DNA of 8,319 nt from Hyphomicrobiales bacterium (GTDB lineage: Bacteria > Pseudomonadota > Alphaproteobacteria > Rhizobiales > Xanthobacteraceae): assembly GCA_016201085.1 (NCBI GenBank), contig JACQDO010000498.1, forward strand, positions 1 to 8,319. Direction: 5' to 3'. The notes below the pieces were generated by a model that did not search any database, was not told the origin of the DNA, and worked only from the letters and a program-made list of their open reading frames with translations. The stretch's first letter is position 1. Each line of letters begins with the position of its first letter. A program made the position numbers and the translations under genes. Shown piece after piece: positions 6,399-8,319 of the stretch.

Positions 6399-7916
6399 AT
6401 GTCTCTCGCAGCCCAACCGTCGGCTCGCGCGCTCGCGCAACCGACTCCTCGGGAAAAAAGCTGGTTCGCCGCGAACTGGGGCCTGTTGGCCGCGGCGGCT
6501 GCGCTGATCGCCATCCTGTTGCTGCCGACGCCGGCCGGCTTGCCGGTGGCCGGGCATCGGATGCTCGCCATCCTTGCCTTCGCCGTCATCATCTGGATGA
6601 CCGAAGCGATCGACTATGCCGTGTCGGCCATCGTCATCGCCGTCTTGATGGCCTTCCTGCTCGGTCTGGCGCCGAACGTCGCCAATCCGAAAGTGCTGCT
6701 CGGCACCAGCGGCGCGCTCGGTATTGCCTTCAGCGGCTTCGCCAACACCGCACTGGTGCTGGTGGCGGCCGCCTTGTTCCTCGCCGCCGCCATGACCGCG
6801 ACCGGTCTCGACAAGCGCATCGCGCTCAGCATCCTGTCGCGCGTCGGCACCAAGACCCATCATGTCGTGATCGGCACGATCCTCGTCGGCTTTGTGATCG
6901 CGCTCATGGTGCCGTCCACCACCGCGCGCGTCGCCTGCCTGGTTCCGATCACGCTCGGCATCATCGCGGCATTCGGCGTTAGCAAGCGCAGTGTCTTCGC
7001 CAGCATGCTGATGATCACCACGGTGCAGACCGCCAGCATCTGGAACGTCGGCATCAAGACCGCGGCGGCGCAGAACATGGTCGCCATAGGCTTCATCGAG
7101 AAATCGTTCAATCAGACCATTACCTGGCTCGATTGGCTGATCGCCGCCGGGCCGTTCGCGGTGCTGATGTGCATCGCGCTCTACTTCGTCATGACCCGCA
7201 TGATGCCGCCGGAAGTGGCCTCGGTTCCGGGCGGGCGCGAAGGCATCCGCAAATCGCTGGCCGAGCTCGGGCCGATGAAGGCTTCCGAATTGAAGCTGCT
7301 GCTGCTGTCGGTGACCTTGATCGCCTTCTGGGCGACCGAGGGCGTGCTGCATAAATTCGACACCAGCACCACCACCATCACCGCCGTCGCGCTGATGTTC
7401 CTGCCCGGCTTTGGCATCATGACCTGGAAGGAAGCGCAGCCGAAGATTCCGTGGGGCACCGTGGTGCTGTTCGGCGTCGGTATCAGTCTCGGCACCGCGC
7501 TGTTGCAGACCAAGGCGGCCACCTGGCTCGCCGACATCGTCGTCGCCGAGTTCGGGCTCAAGAACGCCACCGTGCTGTTCATCCTCGGCGTGATGAGCCT
7601 GTTCCTGGTGGTGATCCATCTCGGCTTCGCCAGCGCCACCGCGCTCGCCTCGGCCATGATCCCGATCGTGATCGCGGTGCTCAAGGGCGTGGCGACGCCG
7701 GGCATCAACGTCATCGGCATGACCATGCTGCTGCAATTCGTGGTCAGCTTCGGCTTCATCCTGGTGGTGAACGCGCCGCAGAACATGGTCGCCTACGGCA
7801 CCGAGACCTTCAACGCGCGCGATTTCGTCCGCACCGGCTTCGTGCTGACCATCGTCGCGCTCGCGCTCATGATGCTGCTCGGCGCCACCTACTGGCGCTG
7901 GCTCGGTTACGCGTGA
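6399..7916 (+). CDS. SLC13/DASS (divalent anion:Na+ symporter) family transporter
   Basis: A 505-residue inner-membrane protein with about 11-12 hydrophobic segments and the two inverted repeats typical of DASS transporters, which import dicarboxylates, citrate, sulfate or related anions. Family marks include IIWMTEAIDYAVSAIVIA (64-81), FSGFANTALVLVAAALFLAAA (111-131) ahead of the T-G-L-D-K-R-I-A helix, P-S-T-T-A-R-V-A-C-L-V-P-I (172-184), S-A-T-A-L-A-S-A-M-I-P-I (412-423 region) and N-A-P-Q-N-M-V-A-Y-G (458-467). The two motifs that are normally Ser-Asn-Thr read STT and SAT, so the sodium/substrate site may be altered. The start at 6399 has AGGAGG five bases upstream; an in-frame ATG at 6354 lacks a ribosome site. 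It is placed between hsp20 and ccoN with a FixK-type box upstream. Substrate unknown. Confidence 0.9.
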   Translation: MSLAAQPSARALAQPTPREKSWFAANWGLLAAAAALIAILLLPTPAGLPVAGHRMLAILAFAVIIWMTEAIDYAVSAIVIAVLMAFLLGLAPNVANPKVLLGTSGALGIAFSGFANTALVLVAAALFLAAAMTATGLDKRIALSILSRVGTKTHHVVIGTILVGFVIALMVPSTTARVACLVPITLGIIAAFGVSKRSVFASMLMITTVQTASIWNVGIKTAAAQNMVAIGFIEKSFNQTITWLDWLIAAGPFAVLMCIALYFVMTRMMPPEVASVPGGREGIRKSLAELGPMKASELKLLLLSVTLIAFWATEGVLHKFDTSTTTITAVALMFLPGFGIMTWKEAQPKIPWGTVVLFGVGISLGTALLQTKAATWLADIVVAEFGLKNATVLFILGVMSLFLVVIHLGFASATALASAMIPIVIAVLKGVATPGINVIGMTMLLQFVVSFGFILVVNAPQNMVAYGTETFNARDFVRTGFVLTIVALALMMLLGATYWRWLGYA

Positions 7917-7925
7917 GAAAGGGCG

Positions 7926-7960
7926 ATGGGCGCCCATGGGGCCAGGGGCAATGGGCGCCC
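7926..7960 (+). repeat. Duplicated palindrome / hairpin after the SLC13 gene
   Basis: ATGGGCGCCC occurs twice (7926-7935 and 7951-7960), the first copy lying inside the perfect palindrome ATGGGCGCCCAT. GGGCGCCCAT (7928-7937) and ATGGGCGCCC (7951-7960) form a 10-bp stem with a 13-base purine-rich loop, ten bases after the transporter stop. There is no T-tract, so it may be a weak or Rho-assisted terminator or a 3'-end stabiliser. Confidence 0.55.
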
Positions 7961-8002
7961 GTCGAAAACACCGGCGGGGGCGGTAATTGAAGGCAGTTCC
8001 AT

Positions 8003-8016
8003 TTGATATGCATCAA
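8003..8016 (+). promoter_or_regulatory. Consensus FixK box and promoter of ccoN
   Basis: TTGATATGCATCAA carries both extended half-sites (TTGAT-N4-ATCAA). With the box at -41.5 the transcription start would be 8051, and the hexamer GATATT (8039-8044) falls exactly at -12 to -7 with four of six matches to TATAAT. This is the geometry of a class II FNR/FixK-activated promoter and agrees with the well-known FixK control of fixNOQP/ccoNOQP operons. Confidence 0.9.
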
Positions 8017-8025
8017 GGCTGATTC

Positions 8026-8060
8026 GGGGCCCTTTGCGGATATTTGTCCGCCCGGGCCCC
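8026..8060 (+). repeat. Nested GC-rich dyad over the ccoN core promoter
   Basis: GGGGCCC (8026-8032) pairs with GGGCCCC (8054-8060); inside, GCGGA (8036-8040) pairs with TCCGC (8047-8051) around the loop TATTTG. The dyad centre coincides with the predicted -10 region of ccoN. It could be a DNA site for another factor, a structure in read-through RNA from upstream, or chance in GC-rich DNA. Confidence 0.5.
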
Positions 8061-8096
8061 ACGACTTTCAGGCAAGCCAGACAACGGAATAGCAGC

Positions 8097-8319
8097 ATGG
8101 CGAACGCGCTCGCTCCTCAGAAAACCATGACTCTCGGCGAAGGCGGCCTGGCGCTGATCTTCGTCGCGCTGGCGATTTTATCCATTGTGGTCGCGGCCAA
8201 GGCCCACACGCCGGAATATGCGTTCCATGCCTATCTGTTCACGGCGGCCAGCATCGCCTCGGTATTCGCCGTCATCAACCGCTATTACGAGCGGCCGGCA
8301 GAGCCGGCGCCGCTGACCG
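8097..8319 (+). CDS. ccoN: cbb3-type cytochrome c oxidase subunit I (CcoN/FixN), N-terminal fragment
   Basis: Only the first 74 codons are inside the window. The translation starts MANALAPQKTMTLGEGGLA, continues through a first membrane helix (about 18-34, LALIFVALAILSIVVAA), then A-F-H-A-Y-L-F and a second hydrophobic stretch, and ends in the loop VINRYYERPAEP. This closely matches the rhizobial FixN/CcoN N-terminus (TMTIGE-x-GLA and NRYFERPA-type signatures, from memory). CcoN is the heme-copper catalytic subunit of the high-affinity terminal oxidase used at low oxygen; its heme-ligand histidines lie beyond the window. ccoO, ccoQ and ccoP would be expected next. The Shine-Dalgarno is weak (CGGAA, about eight bases upstream); an ATG at codon 11 is less likely. 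The consensus FixK box lies 81 bases upstream of the start. Confidence 0.93.
   Translation, partial: MANALAPQKTMTLGEGGLALIFVALAILSIVVAAKAHTPEYAFHAYLFTAASIASVFAVINRYYERPAEPAPLT

Noticed and set aside
6363..7937. Long reverse-strand ORF (524 codons) opposite the transporter
   Set aside because: Its Asp/His/Gly/Arg-rich composition is typical of the antisense of GC-rich membrane protein codons; the forward frame has the clear transporter family motifs and a strong ribosome binding site.

Overview
The window comes from a GC-rich alphaproteobacterium, most likely a Hyphomicrobiales member of the Bradyrhizobium / Rhodopseudomonas / Xanthobacteraceae neighbourhood. The basis is recognition of protein sequence: a FixK2-type regulator with the typical MLTQTLIH start, a heme-PAS FixL, FixJ, and a CcoN N-terminus of rhizobial type. 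No tRNA, rRNA, insertion sequence, CRISPR array or phage gene is visible, and gene density is high. No stretch over 300 bases lacks a gene.

Left end (1-1666): the N-terminal third of a Bug/TctC-type periplasmic solute-binding protein reads leftward off the window. Divergent from it is a two-gene operon for a split thiamine-diphosphate decarboxylase of the sulfopyruvate/phosphonopyruvate decarboxylase type, whose subunits are coupled by an ATGA overlap. Together they suggest uptake and decarboxylation of an organic acid, with the substrate unknown.

Centre (1674-4716): fixL and fixJ (minus strand, overlapping by 20 bases) encode an oxygen-sensing two-component system. Divergent from fixL is fixK, closed by a strong intrinsic terminator. 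The known cascade is FixL (heme, low O2) -> FixJ~P -> fixK transcription -> FixK activation of promoters carrying TTGA-N6-TCAA boxes.

Right end (4866-8319): four plus-strand genes encode a CBS-CBS-BON protein, an Hsp20 small heat-shock protein, a SLC13/DASS-type anion transporter with unusual motif residues, and the beginning of ccoN (catalytic subunit of the high-affinity cbb3 oxidase, cut by the window end). FixK-type boxes lie before three of them: two boxes 21 bp apart before the CBS-BON gene, one (TTGATCTGACGCAA) before the transporter, and one consensus box (TTGATATGCATCAA) before ccoN. The right half therefore reads as a compact micro-oxic island in which sensor, regulator and several probable targets sit side by side.

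Nothing here is a clearly new system. The most interesting points are the transporter apparently drawn into the FixK regulon, its altered SNT motifs, the helically phased double FixK box, and a FixK lacking a cysteine in its DNA-binding region.
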